A DNA stretch of 64,000 nt. Source: Algicoccus sp048820935 (GTDB lineage Bacteria > Pseudomonadota > Gammaproteobacteria > Burkholderiales > Burkholderiaceae_B). A program made the translations under genes and the position numbers. Below the pieces are notes generated by a model, which worked only from the letters and a program-made list of their open reading frames with translations, ran no database searches and had not been told where the DNA came from. Position 1 is the stretch's first letter. Every line of letters begins with the position of its first letter. Below, piece after piece: positions 43,042-52,065 of the stretch. The stretch lies in the NCBI RefSeq assembly GCF_048820935.1, contig NZ_JBMERD010000010.1, positions 1 to 64,000 of the forward strand, in the 5' to 3' direction.

Positions 43042-44259
43042 ATGGCAACAGACGCTCTAAAGGCTCAAACTTCGCTTGAAGGTGCCAAACAGACGCAACT
43101 CATTAACTTGATGGGCCTGGATTCGGGCGCGTTAAGAGAGCTGGTGTCTGAGTGGGGGGATAAGCCGTTCCGTGCGCGACAGTTAATGCGTTGGATTCAT
43201 CAGCATGGACAAGCTGATTTTGCGCAGATGACTGATTTGGCCAAAGCATTTCGCGCGCGCTTGCAGCAAACATGTGAAGTTCGTGCGCCAGAAGTGATTC
43301 TGGATCAAGAGTCTGCGGATGGAACTCACAAATGGTTGTTTGATGTGGGCCGAGGTGACGCCATTGAAGCTGTTTTTATTCCCGAAACTGATCGTGGGAC
43401 ATTGTGCATTTCCAGCCAAGCCGGTTGCACCGTGGGTTGTCCGTTTTGTTCAACGGGACACCAAGGGTTTAGTCGAAATTTAAATGCCCACGAAATCGTG
43501 GGTCAATTGTGGTGGGCTCGAGATGCGATTTTGAAAAGTCAGACGCAATCTCGATTGACGCGCGACTTGTCTGATGATGAAAATACGCAAGCTCTGAAGC
43601 GTCCAATCACCAATGTCGTATTTATGGGAATGGGCGAACCACTCTTGAATTATGATCCGGTCGTCCAGTCATTGCGCATTATGTTGGACGATGATGCTTG
43701 GGGATTATCCCGCCGCAGAGTGACGGTGTCGACATCAGGTGTTGTGCCGATGATCGATCGACTTGCCCAAGACTGCCCAGTTGCGCTGGCTATTTCATTG
43801 CATGCCCCGACCGATGCATTACGCGATCGTTTGGTGCCTTTAAACAAAAAGTTTCCATTGGCTACCTTACTGGAATCGTGCCGAAATTATCTTCAATATG
43901 CGCCGCGTGACTTCATCACGTTTGAATACATCATGCTGGAAGATATTAATGATCAACCCGAACATGCGCGCGGTCTGATTGAAATTGCTCGGCAGGTGTC
44001 CTGTAAATTAAATTTAATCCCATTTAACCCGTTTCCTCAGTCAGGATTAAAACGATCCAGCGCCCAGCGTGTTCGTGAGTTTGCAGATCAGCTGCTACAA
44101 GCGGGTGTTGTGACTACGGTTCGTAAAACCCGTGGTGAAGATATTGCAGCAGCCTGTGGACAGTTAGCTGGAGATGTGCAAGACCGAACCCGCTCTGCAG
44201 CACCACAACGCGCTTATGCGGGGTTACAGGCGATTCGGGTTGTTAAGAAAACGTCATGA
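43042..44259 (+). CDS. rlmN: Dual-specificity 23S rRNA/tRNA adenine C2-methyltransferase RlmN
   Basis: A 405-residue radical SAM enzyme that methylates A2503 of 23S rRNA and A37 of tRNAs. The cluster motif is C129-x3-C133-x2-C136 (CTVGCPFCSTG); VFMGMGEPLLNYD and the C-terminal catalytic Cys region GEDIAAACGQLAG are present. ATG 43042 has GGAAAGG upstream. The stop overlaps the next start (ATGA). In many relatives a PilF/PilW TPR gene lies between rlmN and rodZ; here it is absent. Confidence 0.96.
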   Translation: MATDALKAQTSLEGAKQTQLINLMGLDSGALRELVSEWGDKPFRARQLMRWIHQHGQADFAQMTDLAKAFRARLQQTCEVRAPEVILDQESADGTHKWLFDVGRGDAIEAVFIPETDRGTLCISSQAGCTVGCPFCSTGHQGFSRNLNAHEIVGQLWWARDAILKSQTQSRLTRDLSDDENTQALKRPITNVVFMGMGEPLLNYDPVVQSLRIMLDDDAWGLSRRRVTVSTSGVVPMIDRLAQDCPVALAISLHAPTDALRDRLVPLNKKFPLATLLESCRNYLQYAPRDFITFEYIMLEDINDQPEHARGLIEIARQVSCKLNLIPFNPFPQSGLKRSSAQRVREFADQLLQAGVVTTVRKTRGEDIAAACGQLAGDVQDRTRSAAPQRAYAGLQAIRVVKKTS

Positions 44260-44747
44260 ATACGGAGTATGAATCTGTGAGTCAGGCAGAAGCACCTGAA
44301 ACACCTGAAACGCTCAATGCACTCGAAGCAATGCGCAGTGTGCGCGAATCACGCGGTTTGTCACAAGCAGATGTAGCCTATCGTTTGAAATTCTCAGAAA
44401 AACAGATTGATGCGTTAGAAAACGCGCGTTGGGAAGAGTTTCAGGACAGTATTGGATTACGCGTTCTAGCCCGAAATTACAGCAAAATGCTGGGTATCGA
44501 AATGAGCTCACTGGAACCTTTTTTGCCAGATCATCGTGTGCGGGGTGGCTTGATTGTGACGAGTCATCATCAAACGATCAATAAACGTGATCCGGGTCTG
44601 GGTGCAGAGCCTGAGCCAAGTAGCCGTTCATGGCCGTGGCTTGCGGGAATTTTACTGGTCGTCTTAGTTGTGTTGGTCATTGCTATCTGGCAAGGTGTTT
44701 TGCCAGAAGAGAATTTGCCCGCCTGGATCAAAGGAATGATTGGATGA
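44256..44747 (+). CDS. Short RodZ-like helix-turn-helix membrane protein
   Basis: A 163-residue protein with an N-terminal HTH_25/RodZ-type domain (about 24-92, SVRESRGLSQADVAYRLKFS in part, then GLRVLARNYSKMLGI), a linker and one membrane segment (about 128-147). Only some 16 residues follow it, so the periplasmic DUF4115 domain of full-length RodZ (E. coli 337 residues) is missing. RodZ links MreB to the envelope in rod-shaped cells; the HTH domain carries the MreB contact. It overlaps rlmN and ispG by 4 bases each (ATGA), so it is intact within the operon and not a pseudogene by frame. Confidence 0.8.
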   Translation: MNTEYESVSQAEAPETPETLNALEAMRSVRESRGLSQADVAYRLKFSEKQIDALENARWEEFQDSIGLRVLARNYSKMLGIEMSSLEPFLPDHRVRGGLIVTSHHQTINKRDPGLGAEPEPSSRSWPWLAGILLVVLVVLVIAIWQGVLPEENLPAWIKGMIG

Positions 44748-46021
44748 GTGCTGTAGATAAATCACCTGTGTCGACAGAAGTCGGACCTGCACCTAGACGT
44801 CAGACGCGTGGTGTCGTGTGTCGCTGGAAAGATGTATCGGTTCAGATCGGTGGTGGGGCGCCTGTTGTGGTGCAATCCATGACGAATACCGATACGGCAG
44901 ATGCGATTGCGACAGCAATTCAGGTTAAAGAATTGGCTATGGCCGGTTCAGAGATTGTGCGTATTACCGTCAACACACCTGAAGCTGCGCAAGAGGTCCC
45001 CGCGATTCGCGAACAGCTAGACCGCATGGGAGTGCATGTGCCCCTTTGTGGTGACTTTCATTTTAATGGTCACAAGCTGTTGACGCAGTTTCCGGAGTGC
45101 GCCCAAGCGCTGTCTAAATACCGTATTAACCCAGGCAATATGGGGGGTGGCAAGCGTCGTGATGACAACTTTGCACAAATGATCGAAGTGGCTTGCCGTT
45201 GGCAAAAACCGGTGCGCATTGGTGTGAATTGGGGCAGTTTGGATCAGAATCTGTTAGCCAAAATGATGGATGAAAACAGCCAGTTGCCCAATCCACTGGA
45301 GGCACAAGCGGTGATGCGCGAAGCCTTGGTGACGTCAGCGATTGATAATGCTAGACGCGCTGAAGAGCTTGGCTTACCAGGTGATGCCATCGTGTTGTCT
45401 TGTAAGGTCAGCCATGTGCAAGATTTGATCTCGGTCTATCGCGTGCTTTCGAGCCGTTGCGACTATGCGTTACACCTCGGTTTAACAGAAGCTGGAATGG
45501 GATCTAAAGGGATTGTGGCTTCGACCGCTGCCTTGGGTGTGTTGTTACAAGAAGGAATTGGTGACACGATCCGGATTTCGTTGACACCAGAACCTGGTGG
45601 TGATCGCACAAAAGAAGTAGTAGTTGCGCAGGAAATTCTTCAGACTATGGGTTTACGTGCTTTCACGCCGATGGTCATTGCATGCCCAGGCTGTGGCCGG
45701 ACAAGTAGTACGGTGTTTCAGGAATTGGCTGATCAGATTCAGACATTTTTACGCGATCAGATGCCAGTTTGGCGTACCCAGTACCCCGGTGTAGAAAACA
45801 TGAATGTGGCGGTGATGGGCTGTGTGGTGAACGGTCCGGGTGAAAGCAAACACGCGGATATTGGCATCAGCTTGCCAGGGACGGGTGAGATTCCAAGCGC
45901 ACCTGTCTATGTGGATGGTGTGCGTACCGTGACGCTCAAGGGTGATGCAATTGCGCAAGAGTTTCAGGCCATTGTGTTGGAATATATAGATCGACGTTTT
46001 GGTCAGACACAGAAAGCCTAA
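44744..46021 (+). CDS. ispG: 4-hydroxy-3-methylbut-2-enyl diphosphate synthase (flavodoxin)
   Basis: A 425-residue [4Fe-4S] enzyme of the MEP isoprenoid pathway, converting MEcPP to HMBPP. The N-terminal barrel has VVVQSMTNTDTADA and ADFHF-type CGDFHFNGH; cluster ligands lie in CPGCGRT and in GCVVNGPGESKHADIG. Length fits the proteobacterial type with the insert region. ATG 44744 overlaps the previous stop (ATGA); a longer open frame would lie inside the upstream gene. Confidence 0.97.
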   Translation: MSAVDKSPVSTEVGPAPRRQTRGVVCRWKDVSVQIGGGAPVVVQSMTNTDTADAIATAIQVKELAMAGSEIVRITVNTPEAAQEVPAIREQLDRMGVHVPLCGDFHFNGHKLLTQFPECAQALSKYRINPGNMGGGKRRDDNFAQMIEVACRWQKPVRIGVNWGSLDQNLLAKMMDENSQLPNPLEAQAVMREALVTSAIDNARRAEELGLPGDAIVLSCKVSHVQDLISVYRVLSSRCDYALHLGLTEAGMGSKGIVASTAALGVLLQEGIGDTIRISLTPEPGGDRTKEVVVAQEILQTMGLRAFTPMVIACPGCGRTSSTVFQELADQIQTFLRDQMPVWRTQYPGVENMNVAVMGCVVNGPGESKHADIGISLPGTGEIPSAPVYVDGVRTVTLKGDAIAQEFQAIVLEYIDRRFGQTQKA

Positions 46022-46101
46022 GCGCGTTTCTTACAGCGTATTTGCTGTCTCTGGGTCAGCGATGCATAATTTTTAAAAATAACGTAGATGGCGATGATTT
46101 A

Positions 46102-47406
46102 ATGGCAGAAGGTTTTAAAAAAGTCAGTGCGGTTCGAGGCATGAATGATCTCTTGCCCGATTTGTCCTATCAGTGGGAAGCACTTGAAGAGGTTTTACAC
46201 AGATGGTTGCATCTGTATGGATATAAAAACATGCGCATTCCAATTCTGGAACATACGCGCTTGTTTACAAGAGGGATTGGCGAGGTTACTGATATCGTCG
46301 AAAAAGAGATGTATACCTTTACAGACTCTCTGAATGGCGATTCGTTGACCTTACGCCCTGAGTTTACGGCTGGCATTGTGCGTTCGGTGATTGAGAATAA
46401 TTTGCTCTATGACCGTCCGCAGCGCGTCTATAGTATTGGTCCTGTGTTTCGCCATGAGCGCCCACAACGAGGCCGATATCGTCAGTTCCATCAACTCGAT
46501 GTGGAAGGTCTAGGATTCGCTGGACCCGATATTGACGCAGAAATGATCCTGATGACAGCACGGCTCTGGAAAATGCTGGGCTTGACCGATGTTTCCCTAG
46601 AGTTGAACTCGCTTGGGCAATTGTCTGAACGTCAGGCTCACCGCGCGGCTTTGATTACGCATCTCGAAAAGCATCGTGACGTCTTGGATGAGGATGGCCA
46701 ACGTCGCCTATATAGCAATCCCTTACGGGTGTTGGATACGAAGAATCCTGCCATGCAAGAAATGGCGGATGCTGCGCCGAAGTTGTTTGACTTTTTAGGA
46801 GATGAATCCCGAGCGCATTTTGAGACCCTTTGCGGACATTTAGATGCAGCAGGGATTGCTTATAAACTGAATCCGCGTATGGTTCGTGGTTTGGACTATT
46901 ACAACTTGACCGTCTTTGAGTGGGTGACGGATAAGCTCGGTGCACAGGCAACAATTTGTGGGGGCGGACGTTACGATGATTTGATTGGTTTGCTCGGTGG
47001 TAAACCAGCACCTGCGATTGGTTTTGCGATTGGGTTAGAGCGACTTTTGGATTTATGGTTGCAATCGCAGGAGGTGTCTGCACCTGCGCAATGTGATGTG
47101 TATGTGGTTCACCAGGGTGAGGCTGCCGGTCGATTTGCACTGCAGCTCGGAGAAGAGCTGCGCGATGCGGGATTGAATGTCTTGGTGCATGCCGGTTCAG
47201 GCAGCTTCAAAGTACAGATGCGCCGTGCCGATTTTTATCAAGCGCCAATTGCGGTTATTCTAGGCGATTCTGAGATGACTTCTCAGCAAGCCGGTGTTAA
47301 AGTGCTGCGCCGGGACGGTCAAGCCGTTCAGGGTGAGCAACTTGATGTCGCTTTTGATCAGTTAACGAATTACCTAAAAGACGCAACAGCGCAAACAGAG
47401 GAGTGA
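46102..47406 (+). CDS. hisS: Histidyl-tRNA synthetase
   Basis: A 434-residue class II synthetase. It has motif 2 (YSIGPVFRHERPQRGRYRQF), the His-specific RGLDYYNLTVFE and motif 3 (AIGFAIGLERLL). It begins AEGFKKVSAVRGMNDLLPD from ATG 46102. It is followed one base after its stop by yfgM, the usual order in beta- and gammaproteobacteria. Confidence 0.98.
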   Translation: MAEGFKKVSAVRGMNDLLPDLSYQWEALEEVLHRWLHLYGYKNMRIPILEHTRLFTRGIGEVTDIVEKEMYTFTDSLNGDSLTLRPEFTAGIVRSVIENNLLYDRPQRVYSIGPVFRHERPQRGRYRQFHQLDVEGLGFAGPDIDAEMILMTARLWKMLGLTDVSLELNSLGQLSERQAHRAALITHLEKHRDVLDEDGQRRLYSNPLRVLDTKNPAMQEMADAAPKLFDFLGDESRAHFETLCGHLDAAGIAYKLNPRMVRGLDYYNLTVFEWVTDKLGAQATICGGGRYDDLIGLLGGKPAPAIGFAIGLERLLDLWLQSQEVSAPAQCDVYVVHQGEAAGRFALQLGEELRDAGLNVLVHAGSGSFKVQMRRADFYQAPIAVILGDSEMTSQQAGVKVLRRDGQAVQGEQLDVAFDQLTNYLKDATAQTEE

Positions 47407-47407
47407 G

Positions 47408-48043
47408 ATGGCTTACGATCTCGAAGAACAGGAACAGATAGAACAGTTAAAAGCGTGGTGGAATAAGTACGGCACAATCACGCTTTTGCTACTGACCTTG
47501 GCGCTTGCCGTTGTCTTAGGCTGGCAAGGTTGGAATTGGTATCAAAACCATCAGGCTGTTCAGGCACGGGGTTATTTTGAGGCGCTCCAAAAAGCGGCAC
47601 AACAAAATGAAGGTGAAGAGTCTGTGGTGCGTGTGAATGCGGCGTTAAAAACACTCCAACAAGATTACGGCTCGACGGACTATGCGGCTCGCGCAACCTT
47701 GGTGGCTGCTCAAGCACTGTTACGTGACCAGAATGTAGAGGGTGCCAAAGCTGCTCTGCAATGGCTGGCTAACAGTGATCATCCGGCTTTGGTACCAGTG
47801 GCCAAGTTGCGTTTGGCTGATTTGTGGTTGGATCAGAAGGATTTTGACCAGGCTATGGCGCAATTGAAATCACCACCTGCCTCGTTCGAGGGCTTGTTTG
47901 CGGATCGTCGCGGTGATATTTTGATGGCGAAAGGACAAAAACAAGAAGCCGTTCAACAATGGCGTCAGGCAATTGAACAACTAGGGTCAAACCCACAGTT
48001 GAGAGACTTCGTTGAACTCAAAGTAGAAACCTCAGGGGGGTAA
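47408..48043 (+). CDS. yfgM: YfgM-like tetratricopeptide membrane protein
   Basis: A 211-residue protein with a short cytoplasmic N-terminus, one membrane segment (about 22-40) and a periplasmic TPR domain rich in Ala, Gln and Leu. In E. coli YfgM associates with the Sec translocon and the chaperone PpiD. It lies between hisS (1 base) and bamB (5 bases), the typical context. Confidence 0.92.
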   Translation: MAYDLEEQEQIEQLKAWWNKYGTITLLLLTLALAVVLGWQGWNWYQNHQAVQARGYFEALQKAAQQNEGEESVVRVNAALKTLQQDYGSTDYAARATLVAAQALLRDQNVEGAKAALQWLANSDHPALVPVAKLRLADLWLDQKDFDQAMAQLKSPPASFEGLFADRRGDILMAKGQKQEAVQQWRQAIEQLGSNPQLRDFVELKVETSGG

Positions 48044-48048
48044 GTATT

Positions 48049-49209
48049 GTGCTTATCAAACCGTCTTGGAAGAAATTGTCTTATGCGCTGAGTGCAACGA
48101 TTGTGGTGGGGTTGTCAGGTTGTTCGTGGTTTAGCTCGCCTGATCCACGGACCATGCCAGCGCCATTACAACCCATGTCGAACGCAGAATCCTCAGGCTC
48201 CGTGCTTTGGCGTGCACCTGTTGGGGTCGGAACTTCGTATGGCTTTGCACCCGCTGTTGTGAATGACAGTGTTTATGCGGCAGCTGCAAACGGCATGGTG
48301 ACGCGAGTCAATCTGAGCAATGGTGCCACCGTCTGGAACAAGAATGTCGCCAAGAGACTTTCGACAGGTGTGGGTACAGATGGCCAGACCGTTGTTGTAG
48401 CGACTGCTAGCGGAGAAGTGATTGCACTCGATGCCAATGGCGAGGAAAAATGGCGTACGCAGGCGACCAGTGAAGTGAACGATGTACCTTGGGTCGGTAA
48501 TGGCGTTGTAATTGTTGTGGCAGGCGATTACCGAATCCAAGCATTTAATGCCGAAAACGGTGAGCGCATCTGGAACGTGCAACAACCTGGGCCTTCGCTT
48601 GCATTGCGCGCGCCAGTGCGGATGACGACCTTGCAAGACCTTGTGATGGTCGGTATGCCAGGTGGTAAACTTTTGGCAGTTGAACCCACAATTGGGGCCG
48701 TTGTCTGGGAAGGTTATGTCACTGTGCCCAGTGGTTCTAGCGACTTGGATCGTGTGACCGATGTGGTTGGGATTCCAATTGTGCGCGGTGATGCACTATG
48801 TGCTGTGGCGTATCAAGGCCATGTCACGTGCTTTAATTCGCAAGAGGGCGGCAGTACGATGTGGCAACAACCCGTGTCCAGCATTGCGGGAATGGGCGCT
48901 GACCAATCGTCGTTGTATGTTCCTACCGATCGGGGTGGCTTGAGGGCTTACCAGATCCAGAGTGGCGAAATACTTTGGCGTCAGGATATTTTTCGTAATC
49001 GTAAGTTAAATGAACCAGCGGTCACAGGTAACACTTTGGTGGTCGGTGATTTTGAAGGCCAGCTCCACTTGCTCAATACACAGTCAGGGGCTGTGACGGG
49101 ACGTGTGGCGATTGGCGGTGGTGCTATGAAAGCACCGGTCCAGGAAACACCGCAAGGCATTCTTGTACAAGCGGGTGACAGTTCCTTGGCCTTAATACAG
49201 ATAAGGTGA
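48049..49209 (+). CDS. bamB: Outer-membrane assembly lipoprotein BamB
   Basis: A 386-residue lipoprotein subunit of the BAM complex that inserts beta-barrels into the outer membrane. The lipobox is GLSGC with Cys about residue 25. Eight PQQ-like propeller blades follow (repeats such as GEVIALDANGEEKWRT, YRIQAFNAENGERIWNV, GKLLAVEPTIGAVVWEG). The GTG start follows yfgM by 5 bases with a G-rich Shine-Dalgarno. Confidence 0.95.
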   Translation: MLIKPSWKKLSYALSATIVVGLSGCSWFSSPDPRTMPAPLQPMSNAESSGSVLWRAPVGVGTSYGFAPAVVNDSVYAAAANGMVTRVNLSNGATVWNKNVAKRLSTGVGTDGQTVVVATASGEVIALDANGEEKWRTQATSEVNDVPWVGNGVVIVVAGDYRIQAFNAENGERIWNVQQPGPSLALRAPVRMTTLQDLVMVGMPGGKLLAVEPTIGAVVWEGYVTVPSGSSDLDRVTDVVGIPIVRGDALCAVAYQGHVTCFNSQEGGSTMWQQPVSSIAGMGADQSSLYVPTDRGGLRAYQIQSGEILWRQDIFRNRKLNEPAVTGNTLVVGDFEGQLHLLNTQSGAVTGRVAIGGGAMKAPVQETPQGILVQAGDSSLALIQIR

Positions 49210-49212
49210 TTT

Positions 49213-50553
49213 GTGCTGTTTAAACCTGTTGTGAGTTTAGTTGGTCGCCCGAATGTGGGTAAATCAACGCTTTTTAACCGACTGACGCGTTCGCGTGCGG
49301 CGCTTGTGGCGGACTTTTCTGGTCTGACACGAGATCGTCACTATGGCGAAGGCAGGGTGGGTAGCAAGCCTTTTCTGGTTGTCGATACGGGTGGTTTTGA
49401 GCCTGTTGCCAAAAGCGGTATTTTATCTGAGATGGCCAGTCAGACGATGCAAGCGATTGCTGAATCTGATGTGGTGATTTTTCTGGTGGATGCACGTGGC
49501 GGAATCAGCGCTCAAGACCACGATATTGCGAATTTGTTGCGTCGTCGTGGTCAGAAGGTTGTGTTGTGCGTCAACAAAGCCGAAGGCATGGCTCACACGT
49601 CCGCAGTCGCAGAGTTCCATGAGCTTGGTTTGGGTGAGCCGTACGCGATTTCAGCTTCGCATGGTGATGGTGTAAATCACTTGATTGAGCATGCGCTATC
49701 TGAGTTTGAAGCGGTTGAAGAAACACCTGCCGCAAGCGATGGTGAAATTGAACATCGGATCAAACTAGCGGTTGTAGGTCGTCCCAATGTCGGAAAATCG
49801 ACGTTTATCAACTCACTCGTGGGAGAAGAGCGTGTCATTGCTTTCGATATGCCAGGAACCACACGTGATGCGATTGAAATTGAGTTTGAGCATCGGGATC
49901 ATCGCTATACATTGATCGATACAGCAGGGCTACGGCGTCGTGGTAAGGTGTTTGAATCGATTGAAAAGTTTTCTGTCATCAAAACACTTCAGGCCATTGA
50001 GGCGTGTAATGTGGTTTTGCTGATGCTCGATGCGCAGGCTGATATTTCGGACCAAGATGCGCACATTGCTGGGTTTGTGTTGGATTCGGGTCGAGCGTTG
50101 GTAGTTGCCATCAATAAATGGGATGCGATAGACAGTTATCAACGTGAACGAGCTGAGCGAGATTATGCGCGTAAATTGCGCTTTTTATCTTTTGCTAAAG
50201 TCCATCGCATTAGCGCGGCCAAGGGGCAAGGTATTGGTGCAGTCATGCGGTCAGTGAATGCAGCACATGAAGCCGCATTCAGAAAACTATCGACTCCACG
50301 TTTGACGCGTGTGTTGCATGAAGCTGTCGCGCAGCAGCAACCAGCACGTAAAGGGATCTTTCGGCCCAAAATGCGTTACGCACACCAAGGCGGACAGAAT
50401 CCACCTTTGGTGATTGTGCATGGCAGTGGGTTGGATGCAGTGCAAGATAGTTATCGTCGTTATTTGGAAAGTCAATTTCGCACAGCCTTTCAGCTTGAAG
50501 GGACACCGTTGCGTATTGAGTTTAAATCTTCTAGAAACCCTTACGCAAAGTAG
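49213..50553 (+). CDS. der: Ribosome-assembly GTPase Der
   Basis: A 446-residue protein with tandem GTPase domains, each with an intact P-loop (GRPNVGKSTLFNRL near the start and GRPNVGKSTFINSLVG near 186), switch signatures DTGG and DTAG, and a C-terminal KH-like domain. It matures the 50S subunit. The GTG start is 3 bases after bamB. Confidence 0.97.
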   Translation: MLFKPVVSLVGRPNVGKSTLFNRLTRSRAALVADFSGLTRDRHYGEGRVGSKPFLVVDTGGFEPVAKSGILSEMASQTMQAIAESDVVIFLVDARGGISAQDHDIANLLRRRGQKVVLCVNKAEGMAHTSAVAEFHELGLGEPYAISASHGDGVNHLIEHALSEFEAVEETPAASDGEIEHRIKLAVVGRPNVGKSTFINSLVGEERVIAFDMPGTTRDAIEIEFEHRDHRYTLIDTAGLRRRGKVFESIEKFSVIKTLQAIEACNVVLLMLDAQADISDQDAHIAGFVLDSGRALVVAINKWDAIDSYQRERAERDYARKLRFLSFAKVHRISAAKGQGIGAVMRSVNAAHEAAFRKLSTPRLTRVLHEAVAQQQPARKGIFRPKMRYAHQGGQNPPLVIVHGSGLDAVQDSYRRYLESQFRTAFQLEGTPLRIEFKSSRNPYAK

Positions 50554-50561
50554 GTAATGAC

Positions 50562-51635
50562 ATGAGTCGTTTTTGGAGCCAGTCTGTACAGGCGCTTGAG
50601 CCCTATGTGCCGGGTGAGCAGCCGTTGATTAAGAATCTTATTAAACTCAATACCAATGAGCATCCGCTTGCACCTTCACCCAAGGTGATCGAAGCGATTC
50701 AGAAAGGATTGGATGGGTCTTTGCGTCTCTATCCTGATCCTGAATCCACACAGTTAACTCAGGCGATTGCGAATTACTATGACGTATCTCCAAAGTCTGT
50801 GTTCGTTGGCAATGGTTCGGATGAGGTTTTAGCGCATGTGTTTTACGCGCTCTTAAAACAATCTAAACCCTTGTACTACCCAGAGATTACTTATGGGTTC
50901 TATCCGACCTATTGCCGATATTTCGATATCGAAGCACAACGCATTCCTCTGGATGATCAGTTAAGAATTCGTCCAGAAGATTATTTCCCAACCGCTGAAT
51001 GTGAAGCGGGTGCAATTTTGATTGCCAATCCGAATGCACCGACTGGTCATGCGCTTTCATTGGCGGAAATTGAAAGCATTCTGAAGGCCAATGCACAGAT
51101 TCCGGTCGTGATTGATGAGGCTTATGTCGATTTTGGTGCGCAAAGTGCGGTGCAACTGTTAGACAAATATCCAAACTTGATGGTTGTGCATACCCTGTCC
51201 AAGTCACGCAGTTTGGCAGGTTTGCGGGTCGGTTTTGCGATGGGTGCACCGGAATTGATTGAGGGACTGGAGCGCGCAAAGAACAGCTTTAACTCGTATC
51301 CGTTGGATCGATTGGCCCAATTAGGTGCGACTGCAGCGATAGGGGATGCGGCTTATTTTGAAGCTGCATGTCAAACTGTCATTGAAACCCGTGAAAATTT
51401 AGTCAAATCGCTCACTGAACTAGGTTTTGTAGTGTTACCATCTAAGGCAAATTTTGTTTTTGCGCGACATCCCAACCATGATGGTGGGGACTTAGCGGCT
51501 TGGTTGCGTGAGCAGGGTATTCTGGTAAGACATTTCGATACTCCGAAGATTCGGCAGTATTTGAGAATTACCGTGGGAACTCCTGAGCAATGCCGCAGTC
51601 TGACAGAGATGCTGGCAAAGCGCATTCAGGCTTGA
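50562..51635 (+). CDS. hisC: Histidinol-phosphate aminotransferase
   Basis: A 357-residue class I/II PLP aminotransferase of histidine biosynthesis. It has the PLP-lysine K214 in HTLSKSRSLAGLRVGFAMG, the PNAPTGH substrate loop and VVIDEAYVDF. It begins SRFWSQSVQALEPYVPGEQP and LNTNEHPLAPSP. It is inserted between der and hfq, which are usually adjacent in related genomes, while no other his-operon gene is next to it. It starts 8 bases after der. Confidence 0.94.
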   Translation: MSRFWSQSVQALEPYVPGEQPLIKNLIKLNTNEHPLAPSPKVIEAIQKGLDGSLRLYPDPESTQLTQAIANYYDVSPKSVFVGNGSDEVLAHVFYALLKQSKPLYYPEITYGFYPTYCRYFDIEAQRIPLDDQLRIRPEDYFPTAECEAGAILIANPNAPTGHALSLAEIESILKANAQIPVVIDEAYVDFGAQSAVQLLDKYPNLMVVHTLSKSRSLAGLRVGFAMGAPELIEGLERAKNSFNSYPLDRLAQLGATAAIGDAAYFEAACQTVIETRENLVKSLTELGFVVLPSKANFVFARHPNHDGGDLAAWLREQGILVRHFDTPKIRQYLRITVGTPEQCRSLTEMLAKRIQA

Positions 51636-51797
51636 AGTCTTTAATTAGGATAGAGAGTCCTGATTCAGTTTTGAATATACGGTTTGAACGTACGGTTGTT
51701 TAAATTTATTTAGTGAAAAAATACGCGATGATTTGTTTAAGTGAACGAAGATCATCAGCTTTTAATTATAAATTATTTTGAGTGTTGGAGTTAATCC

Positions 51798-52028
51798 ATG
51801 AGTAATAAGGGTCAAGCCCTTCAGGATCCGTTTCTGAACTATTTGAGAAAAGAACACATTCCTGTTTCGATTTATCTGGTGAACGGTATTAAGTTGCAAG
51901 GTCATATTGATTCATTCGATCAATACGTCGTGCTGTTACGTAATACAGTGACACAAATGGTCTACAAACATGCAATTTCGACCGTTGTACCTGCCAAAGC
52001 GGTTCCATTACCGATTCCGACTGAATGA
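51798..52028 (+). CDS. hfq: RNA chaperone Hfq
   Basis: A 76-residue Sm-like hexamer subunit that pairs small RNAs with mRNAs. It has Sm1 (LQDPFLNYLRKEHIPVSIYL, VNGIKLQGHIDSFDQYVVLL in two parts) and Sm2 (YKHAISTVVP). The C-terminal tail is very short (about 10 residues), as in many betaproteobacteria. GTTGGAG lies 8 bases before the ATG. A GATGAT/ATCATC hairpin (51728-51757 region) and a TATAAAT lie in the 162-bp upstream gap and may include its promoter. Confidence 0.98.
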   Translation: MSNKGQALQDPFLNYLRKEHIPVSIYLVNGIKLQGHIDSFDQYVVLLRNTVTQMVYKHAISTVVPAKAVPLPIPTE

Positions 52029-52065
52029 TCAATTTGTTTGACATGTCAGAGCTTGCGGAGGGTTT

